Below are positions 1 through 7,929 of a DNA stretch of 37,442 bases, piece by piece; the first letter of the stretch is position 1; every line of letters starts with the position of its first letter. The stretch covers positions 1 through 37,442 of the forward strand of contig JALLPB010000005.1 in NCBI GenBank assembly GCA_036939975.1. Direction: 5' to 3'. This DNA comes from Cyclostephanos tholiformis. Lineage: Eukaryota > Bacillariophyta > Thalassiosirophyceae > Thalassiosirales > Thalassiosiraceae. A program made the translations under genes and the position numbers. Below the pieces are notes generated by a model, which was not told the origin of the DNA, ran no database searches, and was given only the letters and a program-made list of their open reading frames with translations.

Positions 1-1
1 T

Positions 2-601
2 TCAAATCGGACTGGATATCTGTACAGGTGTTGGTTTCCTAGAACTTATGATGATAATAGCACGCTCTTTGGAGGATGTTCATGCGGTGTTCCCAACACT
101 GATGGCATGCCTTGCCCTCACATGTGTGCTGTGGTGAAGTCATATCGTATTGAAGGCTTAAATGAGGTGAATGTCATGCCAATTTGGTACCATACCTCCC
201 ATTGGCAAAAGCAGTATCCTTTTTTGTCAACGGTAAGGTGTAACTTTGACATTACTACTCTTCGGAATGATATGAAGAAAGACACAGAACAGCACAACAA
301 GGAATACAGGCTTTGTCCACCATATTCTGCTGGCAGGAAGAGTGGTAGACCTAGGGAGGGGAAACGAATCAAGGGTTCAATGGAACGTGAATTTGATAAG
401 AAGGAGAAGTTAGAAAAAACAAAGAAAAGGAAGGAGAAGGATGAGCCAGTTAGTCCTGATGAAGAAGAAGAATATGCGTCAAGGATGCAGAAGAAGAAGA
501 AGATCAATGTTAAGTCTTCTAAGAAGCAGAACAAGATCGGATATAAGAGGCCTCCTAAGGGAACCAAAACATCCAATGGGAAGAAGAACAAGAAGAAGTA
601 G
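2..601 (+). CDS. MULE-type transposase, C-terminal part (partial at window edge)
   Basis: The open frame runs in from the left edge at base 2 and stops at 599-601, giving about 199 residues; the start lies outside the window. A SWIM zinc finger is visible at residues 26-40: Cys26-x-Cys28-x9-Cys38-x-His40 (GCSCGVPNTDGMPCPH). SWIM fingers follow the DDE core in Mutator-like (MULE) transposases, where they bind DNA. The next segment (IEGLNEVNVMPIWY) and the later CPPYSAGRKSGRPREGKR also fit this family; the GRP core resembles an AT-hook. The last 100 residues are very rich in Lys and acidic residues, typical of a nuclear tail. The catalytic core is not in the window. The segment has no internal stop, so this copy may be the C-terminus of an intact element. 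Confidence 0.8.
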   Translation, partial: SNRTGYLYRCWFPRTYDDNSTLFGGCSCGVPNTDGMPCPHMCAVVKSYRIEGLNEVNVMPIWYHTSHWQKQYPFLSTVRCNFDITTLRNDMKKDTEQHNKEYRLCPPYSAGRKSGRPREGKRIKGSMEREFDKKEKLEKTKKRKEKDEPVSPDEEEEYASRMQKKKKINVKSSKKQNKIGYKRPPKGTKTSNGKKNKKK

Positions 602-1239
602 GGCACTGCTGATTGACTTTTATTGAAAGTGTATTGTGTTTGCAACTAGTTACTATTCTATGTTGCTGTTAATAGACAGTATATAATTTTTTTGTGTGGC
701 ATGTTAACGTAGTAAATATAATTAAGTGCTGCTATACGATTGTGAATAAGTAGATCGATTCATAGAAAGTTCTGGTGTTGATTACTATATTTGTTTTTAA
801 GTGCTGTTAATGGATGCAATAATTGTAGTTTCGTGCTGTTGTCTGATAGTTAGTTTTATTTTAGTGTTGTCTCTGAATGGATAAAATAATACAAAGTGCA
901 TGCTGCAGAATGTGATGTTCTATTAATAATCGCAACATATGATTGGAAAAAGTGTTGTTTATGGATAGTATTTTTTTAATTTAGTGTTGTTCCTTAATAG
1001 TAAGGTAATATAATTAAGTGTTGCTCTGTGAATAGGGACATGAGAGAGATGTCACAAATGATGGACTTAACTGGAAAGTGGCCTTATCCGAACATTTTAG
1101 AATATCACACCATTCAAGGGCAGCACAAAATTCATTACCATAAAACAATGGCTCCTACAACAATCCTGGCGTGGGAGTGTGGGTGTTGCGAAAAAATGAA
1201 TGAGGACATCATGTTTTTATGTTTTATATGTTTTATGGA

Positions 1240-1491
1240 CTACTGCTCTTTGTCACGAGGGTGAACAGCATAACAGATAATACATTTCCTGGGACCATCA
1301 CTGTTTGGGTCACATTTGTCTTTGCAAAATGTGGCACTGGATATGTCGGCAAAGTTGGTGTAGCCACATGTAATGCATTTCCACTGAAATGGAGGCACTC
1401 TGGTCTGAGAAGAAGAGGATTCTACGTTTGGTGTATTGGGAGAATTGGATGGCTGTGGTGGATCAGACATGGGGAGAACAATGGATCGCAT
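1240..1491 (-). CDS. Small zinc-ribbon ORF antisense within the MULE tail
   Basis: An ATG-initiated 83-residue frame on the minus strand. The first 35 residues are Ser/Pro/Asn-rich and probably disordered. The rest has three Cys pairs: Cys39/Cys42, Cys56/Cys60 and Cys70/Cys73, with Trp37 two residues before the first Cys and Asn46 after the second. The W-x-C-x2-C-x3-N start resembles a RanBP2-type finger, but the second pair is spaced x9 and C-x3-C, so it is not canonical. It lies between the transposase stop and the element end, opposite to the transposase, which suggests a second element-encoded ORF or a captured host fragment. It could instead be an exon of a longer gene. Expression is not shown. 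Confidence 0.45.
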   Translation of the reverse strand: MRSIVLPMSDPPQPSNSPNTPNVESSSSQTRVPPFQWKCITCGYTNFADISSATFCKDKCDPNSDGPRKCIICYAVHPRDKEQ

Positions 1492-1544
1492 GCTGAATAA
1501 TTGTTAATTGTAGGCAGCATTATGAACACACCAGTATTATTGTC

Positions 1545-1590
1545 GTTGGTATTATTGATCGTTGGTATTATTGATCAATCGTTGGTGTTC
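1545..1590. repeat. 16-bp tandem repeat, two perfect units plus partial
   Basis: gttggtattattgatc occurs at 1545-1560 and 1561-1576; after a 4-base gap, gttggtgttc follows at 1581-1590. It lies just upstream of the antisense zinc-ribbon ORF. Confidence 0.85.
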
Positions 1591-1911
1591 ACATTAACAA
1601 CAATTGGCACAGGATAAAGGTTTGTGTGCTGCTAATGAATAGAGTACTCTAGACAGAAATGTCGGACAGCTACCTGAAAGTGTTTTGTGCTGCTCTAGAA
1701 TGGGGAGAAAACATAAAAACTAATAGAGTGTGCTTACCATCTTGGCCCAACAGGAAACAGGTATGTGGACGATGAGATATGATTTTGTGCTGCTCATGGA
1801 TAGCGCTTTGGGGGTTCATTTCAGGGCGAACCACCAAAGCCCTGTGCTGCTCGTGGATAGCAGGTTTTGGTTTGCGATTTCTGTGCTGCTCATGGATGAG
1901 GTGTTCTAATG

Positions 1912-1931
1912 CCGCTGTCCAGGGACAGCGG
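1912..1931. repeat. Perfect 9-bp inverted repeat, candidate transposon terminus
   Basis: ccgctgtcc at 1912-1920 and ggacagcgg at 1923-1931 are separated by two bases. The motif array ends just before it, so this is the likely outer boundary of the left MULE, with a terminus beginning GGACAGCGG read inward. The right half continues into ttttcaaaa and may be the terminus of a neighbouring element. The matching 5' terminus lies outside the window. Confidence 0.5.
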
Positions 1932-2009
1932 TTTTCAAAAAAGTCAGTCAAACAAATTTTTAACCCTAAAATCAATTACTAAAACGTTTGGATAGCTACC
2001 AAAATCACT

Positions 2010-2042
2010 GGCAGCCTTCCTTATGGGTTGAAGAAGGCTGCC
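2010..2042. repeat. Hairpin, 10-bp arms
   Basis: ggcagccttc (2010-2019) pairs perfectly with gaaggctgcc (2033-2042) across a 13-base loop. It lies between the MULE end and the pogo-like transposase, possibly as terminal or subterminal structure of the latter. No T-run follows, so a Pol III terminator is not indicated. Confidence 0.7.
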
Positions 2043-2215
2043 AATTCGTAGGAGCACCATTGCATGACAGCAACATTGATTGTGCTGGCTGTTTTGGTTA
2101 TCATCTATTTCTTCTGTCAGAGCCAATTTATTATAAATTCAATGGAGGAGACACAAACAATTCCTACATTTGTAGAAAACTGAAATGAAATCATTTTTGG
2201 TTTCCAGAACAGGGC

Positions 2216-3676
2216 ATGGCCATCTCCATCACCCACATTTGGAAAGCCCAGAAACTCATTGGCATGGAATTCAAGGATAAGTCATTCAATGCCAAATTCC
2301 ATGCAACAAGGCATTGGTTAAAGAAGTTCCAATGGGTTTATTGGATGCAAACCAACGAAGCAACACAAACACCAGCAGCTGTCTCCGAAGAGCATTGACA
2401 TTTTTGTCGGCAACATGTCCATCATTGAGTACTCCAAATTGTGATCTGAGGTACGTATTCAACATGGACCAAACTCCATTGTGGTTTTCATACCACCACA
2501 TATACACACTTCAGCAAAAGGGTATGAAAACACTTAACGTGCAGAGGTCAATGTCCAACATGCGATGGGCTACTGCTGCTCTTATCTGCTCAGCAGCTGG
2601 CAAAGGCACAAAAGGTAAATAAATAAATAAACTACTTAATAAATTACCACTAATTCGACTCTCTGTACAATTCAGATAGACGAAGGTCTTTTTGATTGCC
2701 GTGTCTTACCACAGCAAGGTTGCCATGGGGCGACTGGGTTGGGCCCCACGGGTGCCAGATGGCACCAGCTTAGCCCTACCCCTTTGGTATCAGTGCGGAA
2801 CTACCGGGGTCCTTCCAAAAAGCCAGTAACAAGCTAATGATGTAGCCTCAGACATTTAAACGGTGTCTGGTGTAGATTCAATCTGGTTTGCAGAGGCGCT
2901 TATTAGACTTCATGCTTTCCATGATGGATGCTGGGTGAGGTCTTCTTTTATCAAAGCCATCGAGTGTCATCTGGTGCCTCATTGGACTTAGATGATGTCC
3001 TGTGCATGCCATCCTTGCGTATCTGCTGCTCAACTGCCATGATACCAAGCTTCGTTCTGCTAGCAATTGTAGTGTTCAGTTGACAACGCATCCGCTTGGC
3101 CCATGTAAAGGCACAAAAGGCAGTATGATGGCAAAGAATGAACTGTCAATGTTCAATCCCACGTCCAACTATGAATGCCAGAAAAATGCATGGATGGATG
3201 AGAGGTGCATGCTCCTCTGGGTAGAGGAGTGTCTTTCTAACTTCCTCCATGTCACTCCTCCCCCTGCTGGTATTGTGCCAGTGATCCTCATTGACTCTTA
3301 TTGGTGCCACATGATGGGCACTGAGCTGGGAGTTGAGGTGATGCATATTCCCGGTGGGTGCACAAGATTATTGCAGCCTCTTGATGTGGGGCTGAACAAG
3401 CCATTCAAGATGAGAGTCCAGGCGAGTTGGAAGGAGTGGATGATAGGAATTGTTGATCAAAACAAAGTAGTTGTTGCCCCTACTCACCAGGATATTGTGA
3501 GTTGGGTAGCAGAGGCTCATTTGGACATGACCGGTCTCCCCATGATGAAAAATGCATGGCAGAAGACCGGTTATTCTTGGTTTATCGATGAGGAGGTTGT
3601 TGAAGAATTTACAATCGACTTGGTTTCTGCCAAAGGTGGTGTGATTGTGGATGATGAGATGGAAGAAGAAGAGTGA
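2216..3676 (+). pseudogene. Pogo-like DDE transposase, broken by frameshift and insertion
   Basis: The parts of a DDE_1 (pogo/Tigger/CENP-B-like) transposase follow in order. An N-terminal helix-rich segment (KDKSFNAKFHATRHWLKKFQ) lies in the frame of 2216. The frame then changes near 2,390-2,400 into that of 2314-2622, which carries the first catalytic Asp in VFNMDQTPLWFSY (Asp52 of that frame). After a 505-bp insertion, the frame of 3002-3676 carries the second Asp in VILIDSYWCHMMG (Asp98) and the third in LLQPLDVGLNKPFK (Asp128). All three catalytic Asp residues remain, so decay is by frame breaks. About six residues seem to be missing after the second Asp compared with related proteins. 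A coding-like acidic tail continues out of frame to about 3,830, so the stop at 3,676 may be premature. Confidence 0.8.
2602..3120. mobile_element. Insertion of about 505 bp flanked by a 14-bp direct repeat
   Basis: aaaggcacaaaagg occurs at 2602-2615 and again at 3107-3120, exactly where the transposase frame breaks. Removing 2602-3106 (505 bp) joins the two frames in phase. The insert starts with (TAAA)n and holds a GC-rich stretch (about 2,715-2,820) unlike its surroundings. Read on the minus strand, it begins with tgggccaagcgg (3092-3103), resembling a tRNA A box, and ends in (ATTT)n, like a SINE-type retroposon with a target-site duplication. No B box was found. An intron from gtaaat at 2615 to AG at 3110 is also possible but would repeat GTK residues at the junction. 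Confidence 0.55.
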
Positions 3677-3872
3677 GCGGTATTTGATTATGGTGGGCTG
3701 GAAGACAAGCTGCAGGCAATGATGGAGAAGGAGGCATGGCAGAAGAGGTGCATGAAATGATGGAGGAAATGCAAACTAACGGGATATTAATGAATGATGA
3801 CAATGAAGACAAAGATCACAAGATGTGGAGTTAATTATAGTAATAAATTTATTACTTTAGTGCTACAATCGA

Positions 3873-4506
3873 TTACTTCTTATTTCTTTGCATTAATAAA
3901 CCAATCACGTCAACATTGCTGGTCTCAAAATCCATCCACACCCGAGGTCTTTTTGCCAAAGGGGGAATTATCTCCGCATTCTTCTTCAACCCAGCAGGCA
4001 AGACACTGATTGCAATGTTTATCCAGGAAACAATTGTCGCCTTACAAAACCCACAGTTGCGATACCACTTCATGCATATTGCACTGCAAGAGGATTTGTT
4101 GAATCCAACCTCAGTCACCTGAATTGATCATTGATAAAGTGATCGTTAGTAAATGTTGATGAGCGATGTGAATACTAAAAAAAATACTCACATGACATAA
4201 AACACCATCATAGAGATTCCCATCTGCAACATATGCCTTTGGGAGGAATCCCACATGACAGTGGTCGATATTGGAATCAACAGAGTAGACAACATATGCC
4301 ATCTCCTCACATTTTTTTCCATGCTTGTTAAAAAGAATCGCCTTGTGCCGAAGCCAAATGAGCATGTTGTCCTCAAGGACATACCTGCAGACGTCGTGTT
4401 CCTCACACGAGTGCCCACGGTCACTGTGGTTGATCCCAACAATGTTGAGGACAACACCATTAGGGTGCTTCACAGGGGGGGGAAAAGGTGAATACTGGAA
4501 GGTCAT
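3873..4506 (-). CDS. Two-exon gene of unknown function, Cys/His-containing
   Basis: Minus-strand exon 1 (4506 to 4192) and exon 2 (4118 to 3873) are joined by a 73-nt intron with GTGAGT donor and TTCAG acceptor, both in phase 0. The splice joins ...YDGVLCH to VTEVGFNKSS and gives about 187 residues. I do not recognise a named domain. Conserved-looking features are Cys and His residues (HSCEEHDVCRYVLED), a MAYVVYSVDSNIDHCHVGF core and MKWYRNCGFCKATIV in exon 2. The true 5' end is unclear. Another open minus-strand frame (4460-4651) continues upstream, and the two meet at a run of eight C (minus sense; 4474-4481 region), which suggests a one-base indel or error. It sits tail to tail with the pogo-like transposase and may belong to that element. 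Confidence 0.55.
4119..4191 (-). other. Spliceosomal intron, 73 nt
   Basis: On the minus strand, cat|gtgagt marks the donor at 4191 and ttcag|gtgact the acceptor at 4119. The sequence between is AT-rich, with a T-run after the donor. Both flanking exons are open and in phase, and reading through instead reaches a stop at 4111-4113. This is the clearest evidence that the DNA is eukaryotic nuclear sequence. Confidence 0.65.
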
Positions 4507-4734
4507 TGATTGGTGCTAGGGGGGGAACAAAAGCATTCTTCCTCTGCACACTCCTCTTTGTGGTGGTCATCAAGGGGCTGGTGTTGGGCAGCTCCACTAC
4601 TGCCAAGTGCTTGATGATAAATGAAACATGCTCAGGTGGGGGGGAAGACAATGATAAGCATGTCCTTGGATGCCAGTCTTCTTTGGTGGCGTCAATAATT
4701 CAGGGGAGTTGGCGGGAGAAGATATGATTTTTGG

Positions 4735-5260
4735 GTGTTTTTTGTTAGTTGTGAGGTTAGTTTGTGCGGTTTTTGTTTAGCGTGGTGGCACATGGACACA
4801 TCAAAAAGGGCAAAGAAACAACATGTTGAATACTTAAGGAAAGCATGGCAAAGTGGGGGTCGTTGGATAACCCATAAGAACATCTTTCCTGCAAGAGTGA
4901 TGTTAAACACAACGACTGTGAAATGTGGACGATGGAAGAACTGAAGAACTGATGAGATGTGGCAACAATGCAGAGAAAAATAAAGGCGATCCAGTGCTTG
5001 GGGTGAAGAAGAAGCCATGGTGGATGGTCATACCTTTGCGGAACTATCACGTTCCACTCCTATACTGCTTAATTGAGATAGAGAATCAATTGCTAGACAA
5101 ATTGCGGGCAATTATAAAAGGGCACATCACAGAGTACTCACAGGGCAAAGAAGCAATTCGTGCCTCAATACCCATCTTAAAAAATAGAGACGACTGCCGA
5201 AATACCCCTACATTTAGGATTTCAATATTATTTGGCCAACACCACAGCCGGAGGTTTTAA
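4735..5260 (+). pseudogene. Frameshifted coding remnant, function unknown
   Basis: Two plus-strand frames look like consecutive parts of one protein. The frame of 4735-4944 contains KKQHVEYLRKAWQSGGRW and ends VKCGRWKN. The overlapping frame of 4925-5260 contains RCGNNAEKNKGDPVLGVKKK and PLLYCLIEIENQLLDKLRAI. The second resembles the PLLHxLIGxGNxLLD pattern of unnamed transposon-associated proteins in algae and protists; this comes from memory of family resemblance, not a search. The switch falls near 4,925-4,950. It runs into the MITE at 5,195, so its 3' end is truncated. Antisense frames of similar length are judged shadows. Confidence 0.4.
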
Positions 5261-5820
5261 ATTACTTCACCCAAAATATCACTTTCCAAGAAAAACATGT
5301 AAAATTGTGATTTCAGCGTTGTTAGTCTTAATTCACTTTCATCGAAATATATTCCCAATACATACACCAAAACAAAATACTATCAAAATACTTCACCTTA
5401 CGTATGCACATTTATTATTTTGCATCACTTTATAGATTTACATTTGTTGAGGTACTTCACCTGGTAAATATGTCTATATTGAAACACTTCACCTCAAGAT
5501 CCATGGTAGTAAAACACTTCACCTGAAGGTGTCGTATTTTAGAATACTTCACTCTTCAAACTAAAAAGATTTTATTCTGAGGTGAAGTATTTGAAAATGG
5601 AAATTTTAATCAGTAGGGGTGGCTGAAAAGAACGAACGTAAAGATTATGATACAGTGACAAGGAGAGGGTAATGGTGATGTGGTGGTAGGTATTTACAAG
5701 AAGAGGTGACATTTTTGGGGCAAAGTAAAATACGGTTCTTTGAAAATGAAGTGTTTCAAACCTCATGCTGTGGCATTGGCCAAATAAAATTCAAAATGTA
5801 AAAGTAGTGGTATTTGGGCA
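5195..5820. mobile_element. 626-bp MITE with ~70-bp TIRs and ACTTCACC repeats
   Basis: The left end reads tgccgaaataccc and the reverse complement of the right end reads tgcccaaatacca. They align for about 70 bases with roughly four in five identical, including an exact ttatttggcca block and an exact cagc...gagg block. Inside, (t)acttcacc recurs near 5263, 5391, 5453, 5485 and 5514, and as its inverse near 5580. There is no coding capacity. It is a non-autonomous DNA transposon by structure. It lies immediately upstream of the Copia remnant and may have displaced its 5' part. No clear target-site duplication was found. Confidence 0.7.
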
Positions 5821-5832
5821 TTTTTTCCAATA

Positions 5833-6998
5833 CAAAAGGGCATGTACGGCTTACCACAGGTAGGAATTATTGCACAGGAGCTACTCCAAGAACATCTTGC
5901 AAAAGTTGGATATCACCAGAGCAAAATCATACCAGGACTGTGGACACACGAGATGAGAAAAACATGCTTCACGTTAGTTGTTGACAATGTTGCAATCAAA
6001 TACATCAGAACAGAAGATGCTCAACATCTTATCAATGCCCCGAAGAAACACTACACAATCTCAATCAACTGGGATGCAACAAAATACATTGGCCTCACAA
6101 TACACTGGGACTATGCAAAACAGGAAGTATAAATTCACATGCCAGGTTCCTCGTGAAAACACTCCAATGCTTCAAACACCCAACACCAATGAAACAACAT
6201 AACTCACCGCATCCACATGTCACCCCCAAATACAGTGCCAAAGTCCAATCTATTCCAGATGACAATCAATCCCCCCCCCTCAACAAAAAGGACACAAAAT
6301 ACATCCAGGTGGTGGAGGGGACCCTGCTTTATTATGGGCGAGCGGTTGACAACACGATCCTCACATCACTCAGTTCAATTGTGACCAAACAGGCCAAACC
6401 AATGCAGAAAACAATGGAAGTAATCAAACAGTTGTTAGACTATTGCACAATGCAGGAAGATGCCATAATATCTTACAGAGCAAGCAAAATGATACTTGCT
6501 GTACACAGCAATGCTGGATATTGCAACAAGAAGAATTTGCGAAGCAGAGCCAGCGGAAATTTTTTCCTACCCAAGGATGTTGACAATCCCCCCAACAATG
6601 GCACCATACTCACAACTGCTATGATCATCAAAGCAGTCATGTCATTGGCAGCAGAAGCGGAGTTAAGGGCACTATACCTGAACGTGAAGGAAGCTGTATA
6701 TTTACAACAGATACTCACCAAAATAGGACATCAGCAACTATGAATCCCTATCCAAACCAACAACTTGATGGCGGAAGGAGTTGTCAACAGCAAAATTCAA
6801 CCAGAGCAAATGAAGGCCATGGACATGCACTTCCACTGGCTGCGTGACAACAAAGCCCAAGGACAATTCAGGATTTATTAGTGGCCGGGGAAAACAAACC
6901 TTGCAGACTATTTTACGAAACATCATCCACCAGTGCACCATGCAAATGTCAGGTCAGAATTTCTAACTAGAGTAAGAGACTTAGCAGAAGCTAGATAG
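5833..6998 (+). pseudogene. Copia-type reverse transcriptase/RNase H remnant
   Basis: It starts inside the RT domain with QKGMYGLPQVG, followed by SKIIPGLWTHE and the active-site block FTLVVDNVAIKY. The usual YVDD-equivalent pair Asp-Asp is Asp48-Asn49 here. After a stop at 6130-6132 and a frame change near 6,145, the RNase H part follows: LAVHSNAGYCNKKNLRSRAS (the usual SDA is SNA), then SLAAEAELRALY with the Glu kept, then IQTNN (usually TDN). In-frame stops lie at 6741-6743 and 6879-6881. The end is KTNLADYFTKHHPP...RSEFL with a stop at 6996-6998. It is clearly dead: three catalytic Asp codons read Asn, there are several stops, and gag, integrase and the RT N-terminus are missing. Confidence 0.9.
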
Positions 6999-7061
6999 CA
7001 GCAACAAGAACAAAGCCAGACCACTTCCAACTCAGCAAAAAGCTGATTAGCTACAAGGGTG

Positions 7062-7191
7062 TGTTAGACTTCCCACTACGTACCTACATACAGAAGCTAC
7101 ATACAATAGCTAAGCAAACTCTTGGCAATTAGAGAATTTTAAAATCTCTACTTGGAAGGCTTGCAATGCAGGTTTTCAAAGTGAAACCTCA
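7062..7191 (+). mobile_element. Probable 3' LTR of the Copia remnant
   Basis: About 60 bases after the pol stop, tgttagacttcccactacg begins with TG after a short purine stretch (caaggg), where a 3' LTR is expected. A CA end at 7190-7191 (aacctca) is plausible. With no second LTR present, neither edge can be confirmed. Confidence 0.4.
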
Positions 7192-7215
7192 GTTAGACTA
7201 CTCATAAATACGTAA

Positions 7216-7659
7216 TCACCTTTGCACAACATTCTTTAGTTTGTCACTGTTCAGCAGCAGCATCTCTTGGCACACCTTTGGGCCTTCAAAATTATCATCC
7301 GAAATCAAACAAATAATTTTCACATACTCACTTAAGAACATCCTTCCCCTCTTCTTCATCTGATGCCTGTCCCTCACCATGGTTCCCACCTCAATCATTA
7401 TCACTAGCTCCACTGCTGCTCTGCAATTACCTTCACACACGACAAACCTCTCCATATAATGTACAAGAAGTTGAGCAAAAGAATATCTACTTGCCTCAGC
7501 ATCGGTTAGTTCTTCCCCAAACAAGTCAGCATCATCATAAAGATTGTCATAATGAATACCAAATTGAGGGTAGCCAGAGGGCAATGGTACACCTGTAGTT
7601 TTGTCTCCAGCATGGGGATCAATGTATGAGGAGGAACTGGAGGAGGCTAGCAACAGCAT
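7216..7659 (-). CDS. Hypothetical 148-aa protein
   Basis: A minus-strand frame with ATG at 7659 and stop at 7216. It opens with a Ser-rich stretch (LLLASSSSSSYIDPH), followed by an acidic middle (YDNLYDDADLFGEELTDAEA), a probably helical part (LLVHYMERFVVCEGNC) and a basic segment (RDRHQMKKRGRMFLSEYVK). There is no signal peptide or membrane segment. I do not recognise it. Composition is protein-like, and it is one of the longest intact frames in the arm. It abuts the probable Copia LTR, so it may be the truncated end of a gene or of another element. Confidence 0.35.
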   Translation of the reverse strand: MLLLASSSSSSYIDPHAGDKTTGVPLPSGYPQFGIHYDNLYDDADLFGEELTDAEASRYSFAQLLVHYMERFVVCEGNCRAAVELVIMIEVGTMVRDRHQMKKRGRMFLSEYVKIICLISDDNFEGPKVCQEMLLLNSDKLKNVVQR

Positions 7660-7929
7660 GTTCAATGCCCGGGTGGCAGCAATGGATTGATCACATCAAC
7701 ACTAGTAGCATTACATATGACATTGAAGCCAGCTGGCCCTATGATGACTGTGGCAATGGGAAAAGGAGAGCACTGAAGCCGCTTGTGGATATGTGCCATC
7801 TAATTTCAAATTTTGGTAGTTCAAAATTAAGGACAGACCGCCTCCATGCATTTGAATTTATGGGATAACTTTTGGCCATTTTGTGAAGCTTTTTGAAGCG
7901 CAAATTTGATATTTTATGGTTAAACTAGC

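Larger units (their letters stand above)
662..1890 (+). repeat. Recurrent GTGYTGYT..TGRATAG motif array, MULE 3' subterminal region
   Basis: A degenerate 17-mer of the form GTGYTGYTNNTGRATAG recurs on the plus strand, starting near 662, 726, 801, 833, 864, 952, 984, 1018, 1626, 1687, 1787, 1844 and 1883. One inverted copy lies near 1118-1126. Spacing is irregular (31-100 bases within each cluster), so it is not a simple tandem satellite. The array lies between the transposase stop and the candidate element end at about 1,920. Clustered short motifs in subterminal DNA are the usual form of transposase-binding sites in class II elements; that role here is inferred. Confidence 0.7.

Noticed and set aside
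118..645. 175-aa minus-strand ORF
   Set aside because: It is the antisense shadow of the Lys-rich MULE C-terminus; its Phe/Leu/Ser runs come from AAG/GAA codons read backwards.
662..1890. CRISPR-like array
   Set aside because: Repeats are degenerate and irregularly spaced, with no cas genes, in eukaryotic transposon DNA.
1670..1975. 101-aa minus-strand ORF with repeated IHEQHR/K
   Set aside because: The repeated peptide is a translation of the subterminal DNA motif array, and spacing varies with the DNA motif, so a protein is unlikely.
3092..3103. tRNA gene suggested by tgggccaagcgg
   Set aside because: Only an A-box-like word; no B box or cloverleaf could be found downstream.
4692..5050. 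Minus-strand frames of 97-108 aa
   Set aside because: They are antisense to the better-supported plus-strand remnant and have skewed Cys/His/Phe composition.
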